Shown: one piece after another, positions 54,687-64,000 of the stretch
Position numbering within the stretch: position 1 is the stretch's first letter
Layout: each line of letters begins with the position of its first letter
NCBI RefSeq assembly: GCF_002007485.1
Contig: NZ_CP015820.1
Coordinates: 1,798,001 to 1,862,000 of the forward strand
DNA from: Ditibartonella apihabitans
Lineage (GTDB): Bacteria; Pseudomonadota; Alphaproteobacteria; Rhizobiales; Rhizobiaceae
Length of the DNA stretch: 64,000 bases
Direction: 5' to 3'
Program-made: the position numbers and the translations under genes
The notes under the pieces: model-generated
The model's input: only the letters and a program-made list of their open reading frames with translations
What the model was told of the DNA's origin: nothing
Database searches by the model: none

Positions 54687-56360
54687 ATGAATCTTTCAGA
54701 TATTGAAATAGCCCGTCAAGCAACCAAACTGCCTATCCGTGACATTGCCGCCAAGCTTGATATTCCTTACGAAGATATTGTTCCTTACGGCCATGACAAG
54801 GCAAAAATCAGCGCGAAATATATCGAAACGCTCAAAAACAATAAAAACGGCAAACTTATTCTGGTGACCGCCATTAACCCGACACCGGCAGGTGAAGGAA
54901 AAACCACGACAACAATCGGCCTTACCGATGCGCTCAATCATATTGGAAAAAAAGCTGTCGCATCATTACGCGAACCATCCTTAGGGCCGAATTTCGGACA
55001 AAAAGGTGGAGCCGCCGGTGGCGGACGTTCGCAAGTCATTCCGATGGAAGACATCAATTTGCATTTCACCGGTGATTTTCACGCCATCACATCGGCCAAT
55101 AATCTTCTTGCCGCAATGGTGGATAACCACATTTATTGGGGCAATGAACAGAATATCGACTCCCGCCGGATTACATGGAAACGCGTGGTCGACATGAATG
55201 ACCGCGCGCTTCGTGATATTGTTCTTTCCCTTGGCGGGGTCAAAAACGGGTTTTGCCGCCAAAGCGGGTTCGACATTACGGTGGCCTCCGAAATCATGGC
55301 AATTTTCTGCCTTTCCGAAAACCTTGCCGATCTGACAAAACGCTTGGGCAAAATTATTATCGGTTACCGTTACGATAAAACGCCGGTCACCGCTTCCGAC
55401 ATTCATGCAGAAGGTGCAATGGCAGTTTTGTTGCGCGATGCGCTCGCGCCCAATCTGGTGCAGACAATCGAACACAATCCGGCTTTTATCCATGGTGGCC
55501 CTTTTGCCAATATTGCCCATGGCTGCAACTCGGTCATTGCCACCAAAACCGCATTGAAGCTTGCCGATTATGTCGTCACGGAAGCGGGTTTCGGTGCTGA
55601 TCTTGGAGCCGAGAAGTTTTTCGACATCAAATGCCGCAAAGCCGGATTGAAGCCTGATGCAACCGTCATTGTTGCAACAATCCGTGCGCTGAAAATGAAT
55701 GGTGGCATTGAAAAAAGCGATCTTGCCCATGAAAATGTTGCGGCATTGAAAAAAGGCACAGCCAATTTGTTGCGCCATATTTCTAATATGGAAAAATATG
55801 GTGTGCCAGTCATTGTGGCGGTCAATTATTTCAATTCCGACACCGATGCGGAAATAGAGGCTTTACAGAAAATCGTTGCTGAAACCGGCCATCAAGCCAT
55901 TATTTGCCACCATTGGGAAAAAGGTGGTGAAGGTGCCGAGGAACTGGCGCGTGCTGTCGTAAAAATGATTGCCGAAAACAAAAGCAACTTCCACCCACTC
56001 TATGCCGACAACTTGTCATTGGAAGAAAAGATCAACACCATTGTGCGCGAGATTTATGGCGGGCGCGGTGCCGATATTCCGGCCAATATTCTGAACCAAT
56101 TGAAGGCCTGGGACGAGGAAGGCTATGGAACTTTACCGGTCTGCATGGCAAAAACGCAATATTCATTTTCGGCCGACCCGAAACTGCTGGGAGCACCGGA
56201 AAATTTCACCATTCCCGTGCGTGAAGTCAAATTGAGTGCCGGTGCCGGATTTGTTGTGGTGATTTGCGGTGATATCATGACCATGCCTGGGCTTCCCCGC
56301 CACCCCATGGCTGAAAAAATCCACCTTGATGAAAACGGGAATATTGAAGGCCTTTCGTAA
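54687..56360 (+). CDS. fhs: Formate-tetrahydrofolate ligase
   Basis: Makes 10-formyl-THF from formate, THF and ATP for one-carbon metabolism. The 557-residue protein has P-loop [15 protein letters not shown] near residue 63, followed by [20 protein letters not shown] and the C-terminal [10 protein letters not shown] signature. ATG 54687 is preceded by AGAGA; a TTG one codon upstream is the alternative. Length is normal. Single gene. It could help use formate, or supply purine and formyl-Met synthesis. Confidence 0.97.
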   Translation: MNLSDIEIARQATKLPIRDIAAKLDIPYEDIVPYGHDKAKISAKYIETLKNNKNGKLILVTAINPTPAGEGKTTTTIGLTDALNHIGKKAVASLREPSLGPNFGQKGGAAGGGRSQVIPMEDINLHFTGDFHAITSANNLLAAMVDNHIYWGNEQNIDSRRITWKRVVDMNDRALRDIVLSLGGVKNGFCRQSGFDITVASEIMAIFCLSENLADLTKRLGKIIIGYRYDKTPVTASDIHAEGAMAVLLRDALAPNLVQTIEHNPAFIHGGPFANIAHGCNSVIATKTALKLADYVVTEAGFGADLGAEKFFDIKCRKAGLKPDATVIVATIRALKMNGGIEKSDLAHENVAALKKGTANLLRHISNMEKYGVPVIVAVNYFNSDTDAEIEALQKIVAETGHQAIICHHWEKGGEGAEELARAVVKMIAENKSNFHPLYADNLSLEEKINTIVREIYGGRGADIPANILNQLKAWDEEGYGTLPVCMAKTQYSFSADPKLLGAPENFTIPVREVKLSAGAGFVVVICGDIMTMPGLPRHPMAEKIHLDENGNIEGLS

Positions 56361-56559
56361 TCTTCAGTCCGTTTTCATGAATAAGATCGGCTAACGGGCA
56401 ATATATCCTGTTACCTGCCATTTCACGCGTTCTATAAGGTCGAGGTGCATGAAACATCCGTTCTCGTGACTGTTTTTGTCAGGCTTAATAACATTCGAGC
56501 GGACGCTTTCATGCAGCTTTTACGCCTTTCCCGTGAACTGTGCTGGATAGAACTTCGTA

Positions 56560-57190
56560 AGAATTATCTTGCGGTCGAATGAAATCTTTTCACTCTGGTT
56601 CTGACCTTCATTAGATTTATTACTGCTATGGGGTAGCGCATCCCCTCTCTGTTCCTCAAACGCAGGGAATTTTTCTCGCTAGTAGGAACCAGCTTCTCAT
56701 CCCATTCGCAAGCTTCAATGGATTTATTGGTGCCGCCGTATATCGCATCCTTGGCCTTTTTAGCGACTTTGGTAAATTTATTTTTCTGCCGAGCGCTAAC
56801 TTCCTATTCCGTTTTCAAGCATCCAGAGATTTCCTTTTGCTGGTGTGCTGCGTTTTCTGCTCTGCTCCCCTATTCAGAGGAATTTTTCTTGCTTGTGGGC
56901 ACCGGCTTCTCATCCCATTCGCAGGCTTCAATGGATTTAATAGGTGTTGCGGCATCGCATTCTCGGCCTTTTTAGCGACTTTGGTAAATTTATTTTTGTT
57001 GCCGAGCGCTAACTTGCTAACCTGTTTTCAAGCCTCCGGAGATCTACTCTTGCAGGTCAGCTGCGTTTTGCTGCTCTGTTCCTCAATTCAAAGGAATTTT
57101 CTCGCTGCCGAGCACCATCTTCTCGTTCTGCTCCTAAGCTTCAATAGATTTATTGGTTTTACAAAGTAGCGCATCCCCGCCCTTTTCCCC
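56560..57190 (+). repeat. Six-unit tandem array of about 106-107 bp
   Basis: A GATTT/GATCT anchor in matching context recurs at 56614, 56721, 56828, 56934, 57041 and 57147, spacings of 107, 107, 106, 107 and 106 bases. Alternate units are most alike (for example TAGCGACTTTGGTAAATTTA at 56761 and 56973), so the array has a 212-214 base dimeric order. No long ORF runs through it. 56361-56560 upstream and 57191-57440 downstream are also non-coding. Confidence 0.8.
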
Positions 57191-57445
57191 GAGTTTGATG
57201 ATTGTTCCTGCCGGCGGCGCTCCTTCTCTTATCCTCCCCCTATCCTTTTTCCGCCGGCAGTCTGGTTTTTCTGCCTGCATCTTGCCCCTTTCCGTTTTCC
57301 ATTCGTCGTCGGGCTATCATTTTCTTGAAATCCTTAAAATTACATCGCTCCCCCAATCCTTTGACTTGTACCGTGTGCCGCTGTGGAACCCGAAAGGATG
57401 ACCGCGAGATTCAAGTCATTGAAATTCAAGTTATGGAGTAATCGG

Positions 57446-57479
57446 GGCAATAAAAAACCCCGGTGGAGACCGGGGTTTT
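57446..57479 (-). terminator. Terminator of the RND efflux operon
   Basis: AAAACCCCGG (57454-57463) pairs with CCGGGGTTTT (57470-57479) over a six-base loop, T-tract on the minus strand, 25 bases past the pump gene. Confidence 0.9.
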
Positions 57480-57503
57480 GTTTTTGGCTTTGTCAACAAG
57501 CAA

Positions 57504-60500
57504 TCAGGCTTGTTGGACATTATTGCCTGACTGATTATCGGGTGCGGATTGAGCCTCCGGTGCATTGCCGCCATTTGTCGGCTCTCCACCAGCAGTTCTT
57601 CCGGCACGGTTTCCGCTAAACAGCCTGTAGAACATCGGGATAAAGAAGGTTGCAATACATGTTGCAGCCAACATACCGCCGATAACACCGGTACCAATTG
57701 CGTGACGGCTAGCGGAACCGGCACCGGTAGATCTTGCCAAGGGGACAACACCAAGGATAAACGCCAGAGATGTCATCACAATCGGGCGGAAGCGAAGACG
57801 TGCTGCAGAAATCGCCGCATCAATAGCCGATTTGCCGTTTTCACGCTCGAGCACAGCAAATTCGACAATCAGAATAGCGTTTTTCGCAGCCAGCCCCACA
57901 AGTGTAACGAGGCCGATCTGGAAATAAACGTCGTTGCTCAGTCCCCTTAGGTAAGTGAATGTCAAGGCGCCGGCAATTGCGAACGGCACAGCAGTGACAA
58001 CCGCAAAAGGCAGGCTCCAGCGTTCATATTGCGCAGCCAGAATGAGGAACACCATAATGATACCGAAGATCATAGCGGTTGAACCGGCACCACCGGCCAC
58101 AACTTCCTGATAGGCGGAACCTGTCCAGGCGATCTGGTAGGTATTGGGCAAAACCTTACCGGCAACTTCGGTCATGGCCTTGATCGCATCACCGGAGGTA
58201 AAGCCGGTTCCCGGATCACCCATGATCTTGGTGGCATAGAAAGCATTGAAGCGTTCAAGCTGGTCGGAACCGGTAATACGCGTTGTTTGGACAAGCGCAT
58301 TCAACGGTATCATGCTGCCGGAATTGGACCGCACAAAGACCTGCTTGATGTCTTCCGCACTTTTACGGAACTCGCCTTCGGACTGGATTTTAACCTGATA
58401 GTTACGTCCGTAAAGGGTGAAGTCGTTGATATAGATGTTACCGAATGTTGCCGAAAGGGCATCATAAATCGAATTGATCGGCACATCCATAGCACGGGCT
58501 TTGACACGATCGACATGGAAGTCGTACTTCGGAACGTTCGGGTCAAAAGTGGTGCGGACATTCTTCAATTCCGGACGCTGGTTGGCAGCTTTGACGAGTT
58601 TCATGGTCATATTGAAGAGTTCATCAATCGAGCCACCGGCGCGGTCCTGCAGATACACTTCAAAGCCGCCTGTTGTCGAAAGGCCGGTAATGGGCGGCGG
58701 GTTGAAAGCAATGGTGACACCGTCCTTGATGCCTGACGTCATACCGATCACTTGCGGGGCAATCACACGTGCATCATCCTTTGGATCGGGTCTTTCTTTC
58801 CAATCCTTGAACATGACGAACATGGCGCCCGAACTTGTCTTTAAACCGCCCGAAAGCAGGTCATAACCGGCAAGCTCGGCAATATTCTCGACCGCAGGGT
58901 TCTGCTTGAGAATTTTATAGGCCTTGTCGACAACACCTTGTGTTCTTTCAAGGGAGGAAGCCGAAGGCAGGAACGAAACGGCAAGCACATAGCCCTGATC
59001 TTCATCCGGAACGAGAGAGGAAGGAACCTTCTCGAACATAAAGACAGCAAAGACACAAACCAGCACAAAACCGATAATGCCATACCAGAATTTATGGACA
59101 AAGAAGCCGACACCGGAAACATAAAGATTGGTGATCTTCTGGAATGTTTCGTTAAACCAGCGGAACGGTGCAATCGGTTCGCTATGGCGCGGTTTCAACA
59201 AGAGCGAGCACAAAGCCGGTGTCAATGTCAAAGCCACAGTACCGGAGATCACAACCGAAATGGCGATTGTTACAGCAAATTGCTGATACATAACACCGGC
59301 CATACCGCCCATGAAGGAAACCGGAATGAACACGGCGCACAGAACCAGCACAATAGCGACAACCGGCCCTGTAACCTCGCTCATCGACTTGATTGCCGCA
59401 TCATGAGGCGAAAGCTTTTCTTCCGACATAACACGTTCGACGTTTTCCAACACCACAATCGCGTCATCAACCACAATACCGATGGCAAGCACCAGCCCGA
59501 ACAGTGTCAACATATTGATCGAAAAGCCGAGCACGTAAATACCCGCAAACGTTCCGATAATGGATATTGGCACCGCGATAATCGGTATAAGCGTCGCTCG
59601 CCAGTTCTGCAGGAAGATGAACACAACCACAATAACAAGCAGAATAGCTTCGATGAAGGTGTGGACAACTTCCTCGACGGAAACCTGAATGAACTTGGTG
59701 GTATCGTAAGGTACCGAATATTCAATCCCCGGAGGGAAGGCAACTTTCAATTCATCCATACGTTGCTTGATCGCCTGCATGGTGGCAAGGGCGTTGGCAC
59801 CCGGTTGCAGGAAGATCAGGATCGGCACCATCGGGTTGCCGTTCAAATTGGATTCAATGAAATATTGCTGGGTACCGAGTTCGATACGCGCAACATCTTT
59901 CAAACGCAATGAAGCACCGGTATCATCCGACCGGAGAATAATGTTACCGAATTCTTCTGTTGTAACAAGGCGGCCTTGCGTCGTTGCCGAATAGGTGAAA
60001 GCGCCATTAATATCTGGCTGTTCCCCGATACGACCGACAGGATATTGGTTATTCTGTTCCTTGACCGCGTTGATAACATCGGTCGGTGTCATATTATATT
60101 GGGCAAGCTTGTCAGGCCGCAACCAGATACGCATCGAATAATCGACATGTCCGAGAACCTGAGCATCACCGACACCGGGAATACGTTTCAAATCGTCAAC
60201 AACGTTAAGCAATGCATAGTTGCCGACATAAATACGGTCATAGGCATTGGTTGTCGAACGCATGGCAACAAGACCGAGAATGGACGAGGAGCGTTTATCG
60301 GCAACAACACCGAGACGCTGCACTTCCTGCGGCAAAGTTGTCAAAGCACGTTGAACGCGGTTATTGACGTTAATGGTTGCCTGATCAGGGTCTGTTCCAA
60401 GCGCAAAAGTAACAGTGATCTGCAATGTACCGGACGCGTTGCTGGTCGATTGCATATAGATCATGTCTTCAACGCCGTTGATCTGCTGCTCAAGTGGCAC

Positions 60501-60689
60501 AGCCACAGTCTGCGCCACTGTTTCGGCACTGGCACCCGGGTACTGCGCCGAAACCACCACTTGCGGTGGCAACAAATCAGGATATTGGGCAATCGGCAAT
60601 ATGCGCATACACATAAAGCCGGCCAATACGATGATAATGGATATAACCGACGCGAAAACCGGTCGGTTAATAAAGAAACTATAGCTCAT
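57504..60689 (-). CDS. RND multidrug efflux pump, inner-membrane subunit (AcrB/HAE1)
   Basis: A 1061-residue proton-driven exporter. It has 12 predicted helices with two large periplasmic loops. The proton-relay pair is in helix 4 ([15 protein letters not shown]), and the opening [20 protein letters not shown] is standard. Its ATG overlaps the stop of the adaptor gene by ATGA. The tail is Gly/Asn/Gln-rich. Together with the adaptor and an outer-membrane channel it would expel drugs, bile salts or plant and dietary phenolics. No outer-membrane channel gene is adjacent; one encoded elsewhere is needed. Comparable to Brucella Bep pumps. Confidence 0.96.
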   Translation of the reverse strand: MSYSFFINRPVFASVISIIIVLAGFMCMRILPIAQYPDLLPPQVVVSAQYPGASAETVAQTVAVPLEQQINGVEDMIYMQSTSNASGTLQITVTFALGTDPDQATINVNNRVQRALTTLPQEVQRLGVVADKRSSSILGLVAMRSTTNAYDRIYVGNYALLNVVDDLKRIPGVGDAQVLGHVDYSMRIWLRPDKLAQYNMTPTDVINAVKEQNNQYPVGRIGEQPDINGAFTYSATTQGRLVTTEEFGNIILRSDDTGASLRLKDVARIELGTQQYFIESNLNGNPMVPILIFLQPGANALATMQAIKQRMDELKVAFPPGIEYSVPYDTTKFIQVSVEEVVHTFIEAILLVIVVVFIFLQNWRATLIPIIAVPISIIGTFAGIYVLGFSINMLTLFGLVLAIGIVVDDAIVVLENVERVMSEEKLSPHDAAIKSMSEVTGPVVAIVLVLCAVFIPVSFMGGMAGVMYQQFAVTIAISVVISGTVALTLTPALCSLLLKPRHSEPIAPFRWFNETFQKITNLYVSGVGFFVHKFWYGIIGFVLVCVFAVFMFEKVPSSLVPDEDQGYVLAVSFLPSASSLERTQGVVDKAYKILKQNPAVENIAELAGYDLLSGGLKTSSGAMFVMFKDWKERPDPKDDARVIAPQVIGMTSGIKDGVTIAFNPPPITGLSTTGGFEVYLQDRAGGSIDELFNMTMKLVKAANQRPELKNVRTTFDPNVPKYDFHVDRVKARAMDVPINSIYDALSATFGNIYINDFTLYGRNYQVKIQSEGEFRKSAEDIKQVFVRSNSGSMIPLNALVQTTRITGSDQLERFNAFYATKIMGDPGTGFTSGDAIKAMTEVAGKVLPNTYQIAWTGSAYQEVVAGGAGSTAMIFGIIMVFLILAAQYERWSLPFAVVTAVPFAIAGALTFTYLRGLSNDVYFQIGLVTLVGLAAKNAILIVEFAVLERENGKSAIDAAISAARLRFRPIVMTSLAFILGVVPLARSTGAGSASRHAIGTGVIGGMLAATCIATFFIPMFYRLFSGNRAGRTAGGEPTNGGNAPEAQSAPDNQSGNNVQQA

Positions 60690-62050
60690 TGTGCAGGTCC
60701 CGAAGCTTTTGCATTGCCCCCGTTAGGTGCCTGTTGCGGCGCATCGTCGGTGACATTAACCATCAGGCTCTTGCCCTCAGGAACACGCATCAGCCCCTGT
60801 TCAATATAAACCTGGCCTTCGGTGACAACTTCATCTCCGTCACGAAGCCCCTGAACGATCTTGTTTTTGTCTTTTGAATCAAATTCGGCACTGTCAATCA
60901 GCCAGTCGCCGTTTTGCATCTTGCGCACGGCCTTGACCGGACGTTGCTCGACAACCATCAACCGACCGGCCGGCTTTTGTGGCTGCCCCTTGCCAGCATC
61001 TCCACCATTGGTGGCAGCCGGAGCTTGAGCCTCAGCACCTTTCGGAGCGTTCGGGTCGGCCTTTGGCGGCTCGGGCTTTTTCAACAAATAGACAAACTGG
61101 CCACTGCTGTTTTGGATGAGAGCCGATTCCGGAATGGTCATGGCATTCGCTAATTTGATACCGGTGACCGTTACGCGTACAAACATACCCGGAACCAGAC
61201 GACGATCGGGGTTGGCAATAACAGCACGTGCACCCAAGGTTCCTGTCTGCTTGTCAATTGTCGGCGAGGTAAAATCGACCGTACCCTGTTCGGGGTAATC
61301 AACCCCTTCACCAAGGCGGACAGTGACTTTCAGATTGTCGATCTTTTCGCCGCGCTTCTGCATCTCGTCCATCAAATGGCGAATCTGGTCATATTCACCA
61401 TCGGCAAAGGAGAAGTTGACATAGATCGGGTCAAGCTGGGTAATGGTGGTAAGCAAGCTCGACGTCGGGTCGGTTCCGATAAGCGAACCTTCCGAAACAG
61501 CCTCGCGACTGGTCAACCCGCTAATCGGGGCGGCAACTTTCGTATATTCGAGATTGAGTTCGGCAGTGCGCAATTCTGCTTTTGCCTGCATCAATGTTGC
61601 TTCATCGGCATCGCGTTTGGCAAAAGCCTGATCACGCAATGACGTTGATTGCACCTTCTGTTTCACCAGTTCTTCGGCACGGTCGGCATCACGAACCGAC
61701 TGGTCGTAATTGGCTTGTGCCTGTGCAACCTGTGCGCGCGCCGATGCAACAGCAGCCTCGTATTTGTCCGGATCAATCTCGAACAATATGTCGCCCTGTT
61801 TGACTTCCGAGCCTTCAACAAAATTGCGGTGCAACAAAATACCGCCGACACGGGCACGAACTTCGGTTTCACGATAGGCAACAACACGGGCTGCATATTC
61901 GTAATTTAACGGAACTTCTGCCTGATGGATAACCTTGCCGCTGGCTTGTGATGGCGGCGGCATATGTTTTTCCTGTTTGCCACAGGCAACGAGTCCAAAA
62001 GACAGCACGCCAACAAAAAGAGCGGCCGATATTTTCCTTAATAGTGTCAT
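60686..62050 (-). CDS. RND efflux periplasmic adaptor lipoprotein (AcrA-like)
   Basis: A 454-residue membrane-fusion protein. The signal peptide ends in lipobox GLVAC, so it is lipid-anchored (Cys23). A lipoyl half-motif ([20 protein letters not shown]), a helical hairpin (about 100-170), the second lipoyl half ([20 protein letters not shown]), and a beta-barrel follow. Between about 330 and 375 there is a Pro/Ala/Gly-rich insertion ([18 protein letters not shown]) longer than in typical AcrA. It is first in the two-gene operon and faces its regulator across a palindromic operator. Confidence 0.95.
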   Translation of the reverse strand: MTLLRKISAALFVGVLSFGLVACGKQEKHMPPPSQASGKVIHQAEVPLNYEYAARVVAYRETEVRARVGGILLHRNFVEGSEVKQGDILFEIDPDKYEAAVASARAQVAQAQANYDQSVRDADRAEELVKQKVQSTSLRDQAFAKRDADEATLMQAKAELRTAELNLEYTKVAAPISGLTSREAVSEGSLIGTDPTSSLLTTITQLDPIYVNFSFADGEYDQIRHLMDEMQKRGEKIDNLKVTVRLGEGVDYPEQGTVDFTSPTIDKQTGTLGARAVIANPDRRLVPGMFVRVTVTGIKLANAMTIPESALIQNSSGQFVYLLKKPEPPKADPNAPKGAEAQAPAATNGGDAGKGQPQKPAGRLMVVEQRPVKAVRKMQNGDWLIDSAEFDSKDKNKIVQGLRDGDEVVTEGQVYIEQGLMRVPEGKSLMVNVTDDAPQQAPNGGNAKASGPAQ

Positions 62051-62092
62051 AGGATGTCAGACCTTGATATTTTTTTCGTGTCCGGTAAAATA

Positions 62093-62112
62093 TACATACA
62101 TGGATGTTTGTA
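62093..62112. promoter_or_regulatory. AcrR-type palindromic operator
   Basis: TACATACAT-GG-ATGTTTGTA, with 8 of 9 symmetrical positions. The TACATACAT arm is the same as in the operator of E. coli AcrR. It lies 43 bases upstream of the adaptor ATG and about 160 bases from the TetR gene, in the divergent promoter region. Confidence 0.7.
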
Positions 62113-62270
62113 AATAGCTAATTCGCTAATAACCACTTAATAACAGCAATAATAAGGCGTCACAACCGGTTGCAAAGACCTAATCGAACTTTTTTAATCA
62201 GGATTTTGCTTTTTTCAGGACAAGATGTGGTGTTTGCGGGGACTATGACGGGACAAAAAGGGGTAACAAG

Positions 62271-62903
62271 ATGCGCCGGACAAAAGCCGCGGCAAGCGAG
62301 ACACGTGAAGCCATTCTTGACGCTGCAGAAACGGCTTTTCTAACCAAAGGTGTTTCCAAAACGTCATTGAATGAAATTGCCGAACGGGCCGGCGTTACAC
62401 GCGGAGCAATCTATTTCCATTTCCGCGACAAACCGGCCATTTACAATGCCATTATCGACCGTATCAAATTTCCGCAAGAAGACCTTATTGATGAAGTAAG
62501 CCGCAATGATTCTGTCAATCCGATTGATGTTTTAGAAAAATCGGCCTGTGCTTCACTCAGCCGTTTTGCCGAGGACGAGCACCAGCAGCGGGTCATGACA
62601 ATCATCACTTTGCGTTGCGAATATGTTGATGAATTTTCGCAAATGATATTACGCTTGAGGGAAGCCCATGACAGTATGCTCGATCTTTTTACGCGCATGC
62701 TCTATGTGGCGCGAAGCCGCGATATGCTTTCCGATGAATGGGAGCCCGAAGATGGCGCGCGCGTGCTTGTGTGTGTGGTAGGCGGCATTCTTCACGAGTG
62801 GCTGAATTCGGCAAAGAATTTTGACCTCTATGCGCTCGGTACACGATTGATTCTAAGCCAAACCCGCTCTTTCCGAAAAAATTCCCGCCAACTTGTCGGG
62901 TGA
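62271..62903 (+). CDS. TetR/AcrR-family repressor of the efflux operon
   Basis: A 210-residue regulator. The N-terminal helix-turn-helix is clear (TSLNEIAERAGVTRGAIYFHF, with FRDKPAIYNAI after), and the C-terminal ligand domain is AcrR-like. GGGG precedes ATG. Divergent from the RND operon with an AcrR-type palindrome between, so it probably represses the pump and perhaps itself, and is relieved by pump substrates. Brucella BepR is a functional parallel. Confidence 0.93.
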   Translation: MRRTKAAASETREAILDAAETAFLTKGVSKTSLNEIAERAGVTRGAIYFHFRDKPAIYNAIIDRIKFPQEDLIDEVSRNDSVNPIDVLEKSACASLSRFAEDEHQQRVMTIITLRCEYVDEFSQMILRLREAHDSMLDLFTRMLYVARSRDMLSDEWEPEDGARVLVCVVGGILHEWLNSAKNFDLYALGTRLILSQTRSFRKNSRQLVG

Positions 62904-63569
62904 ATAACTTTTCACTTTGCGCCCTCTCCTCAAAACACATAGCGAATCTATAAAATTGCCACGCTTTGGAAACATTTGCCCCACTCTATAATTATCCCGC
63001 TTTGTAAATGGATTACCGCGCTTTTAAAAAATTATAGCATTTCATTTAAAAATCGCCCTGCCTTTTAAAAAAGCAAAGTGATTACACTATTTCTTATTTT
63101 GGCCTTTCCCCTGTTCTCTTTTGTTTTATTCGAGACCTTACTCTTGACCTACAGGTTTCGGCTTTTCATTAAATTAGCTATCGGCAAAGGGGACAGCAAA
63201 AGCGGGCGGCAAAATTTTTTTAGAGTTTTTATGTGAGCCTCGCCGCCCTTGAAATTCTCCAAAAAGAAAAGCCCGCTTCTCGAAGAGATTTTTTACCCCG
63301 CCTTCATATTTCTAACGAGCCGGAATTTTCAAAAACCGGATGAGTTATTTTGCTGAAGCTTGAAGAAAGGATGTAGGCAACAGAAAAGCCAGCCTGTCAG
63401 ATGGCCACCCTAACCCGAAAACGAGCTATTGTCCGAACTTCGAGACAAGTGAAAGAAAAGTAAGACGAAAAATAAAAAGCGCCAGAAAAGATAAAGCGGA
63501 TATAAAGCCCGAAATAAAGGGAGCGCCTTCTATGACACTGCCTTTAAAATTTTTTCAAACTCAAAAATT
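62904..63569. other. Non-coding gap between tetR and pgi
   Basis: About 665 bases between convergent genes. AT-rich, with loose repeats of CGCTTTNAAAA type near 62990-63080. No gene or clear terminator. Confidence 0.5.
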
Positions 63570-64000
63570 TCAGCGTGTGCGGCGCTCTTTGACATAAGCG
63601 ATCAAACCGCTTGTCGAACTATCGTGGCCGTCAGTACTTTCTTGACCTGAAACCATGGGCAATAATTCATTGGCAAGTTCCTTGCCCAATTCAACGCCCC
63701 ATTGGTCGAAGGAGTTGATATTCATAAGCGTGCCTTCAACAAATACCCTGTGTTCATAAAGTGCAATCAGCCGCCCCAATGTGAAGGGGGTAAGTTTGTC
63801 ATGGACGAGCGTCAATGTCGGGCGATTGCCGACAAAGCTTTTATGCGGGGCTAGCCTTTCGGCCTCCGCTTCGCTCATACCACCTTTCATCAACATGGCT
63901 TTGGCAGCTTCTTGACTTCTACCGCGCATCAATGCTTCCGATTGGGCAAAACAATTGGCAAGAAGCATGTCATGCTGATGACGCAGGTTTTCTTCATGCC
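63570..64000 (-). CDS. pgi: Glucose-6-phosphate isomerase, C-terminal part
   Basis: The last 143 or so residues of phosphoglucose isomerase; the gene continues past the window edge (frame open to 64000). Visible features are [18 protein letters not shown], the conserved [19 protein letters not shown], and the signature [15 protein letters not shown] with the active-site Lys near its end. Interconverts glucose-6-P and fructose-6-P. The C-terminus ends ERRTR then TGA. Confidence 0.95.
   Translation of the reverse strand, partial: HEENLRHQHDMLLANCFAQSEALMRGRSQEAAKAMLMKGGMSEAEAERLAPHKSFVGNRPTLTLVHDKLTPFTLGRLIALYEHRVFVEGTLMNINSFDQWGVELGKELANELLPMVSGQESTDGHDSSTSGLIAYVKERRTR

Noticed and set aside
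58938..59912. A 324-codon plus-strand ORF inside the RND pump gene
   Set aside because: Rich in His, Asn and Arg, as expected from the complement of a membrane-protein gene; no domain.
1..64000. CRISPR arrays, insertion sequences, prophage, toxin-antitoxin or defence genes
   Set aside because: No transposase, integrase, cas, phage structural or restriction gene was recognised. The tandem arrays seen lack spacer-repeat structure.

Overview
The window is a stretch of alphaproteobacterial chromosome, most likely from a Bartonella-type member of the Rhizobiales. The evidence is a fused anthranilate synthase trpE(G) with a Trp-rich leader peptide, a ctrA/chpT/sciP/eipA cell-cycle and envelope neighbourhood of the kind seen in Brucella, a petABC-apt operon, an AT-leaning composition (mid-40s percent GC by eye, not counted) and a low coding density. 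About a quarter of the 64 kb is intergenic, in gaps of 0.3 to 1.7 kb. Blood-borne Bartonella are generally poor in amino-acid biosynthesis, so the intact leuA and trpE(G) with their leaders suggest a less reduced lineage such as the bee-gut Bartonella. The species is inference only.

Layout: 0-4.3 kb translation genes (rplY, pth, ychF) with an L,D-transpeptidase lipoprotein between; 4.5-11.3 kb, minus strand, a PRC-barrel protein, apt, the cytochrome bc1 genes petC/petB/petA and an ABC exporter; 11.9-15.5 kb trmL, hemF, and a coupled cca-Nudix pair; 15.7-22.6 kb a four-gene MoxR/DUF58/BatA-DUF4159/vWA operon; 23.7-28.3 kb a GNAT enzyme, OmpW and a metallophosphoesterase; 29-34.9 kb leuA and a trpE(G)-CDF transporter-nudK operon, each preceded by a leader peptide; 35.5-40.5 kb a probable small RNA, an Rsm22-like methyltransferase, a choline ABC transporter with fused binding protein and permease, and a SpoU methyltransferase; 41-48.3 kb mnmA, sciP, fliJ-like, ctrA, chpT, eipA and a coiled-coil membrane protein; 48.9-56.4 kb an NCS2 permease, a sugar aminotransferase/dehydrogenase pair, tRNA-Met(CAT) and fhs; 57.5-64 kb an RND efflux pair with its divergent TetR regulator, then the 3' end of pgi.

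Several genes work together: CtrA receives phosphate through ChpT and is antagonised by SciP; the bc1 complex needs all three pet genes; the RND adaptor and pump overlap by ATGA and face their repressor across a palindromic operator; trpE(G), a cation diffusion facilitator and a Nudix enzyme appear to share one attenuated transcript.

No prophage, CRISPR array, insertion sequence or defence island was seen. The less ordinary signals are in non-coding DNA: a leucine-rich, possibly leaderless leuA leader, a structured putative small RNA, a six-unit array of about 106 bp, several decayed 15-20 bp tandem arrays, three hairpins copied from the end of hemF, and candidate FNR, Irr and AcrR-type operators.
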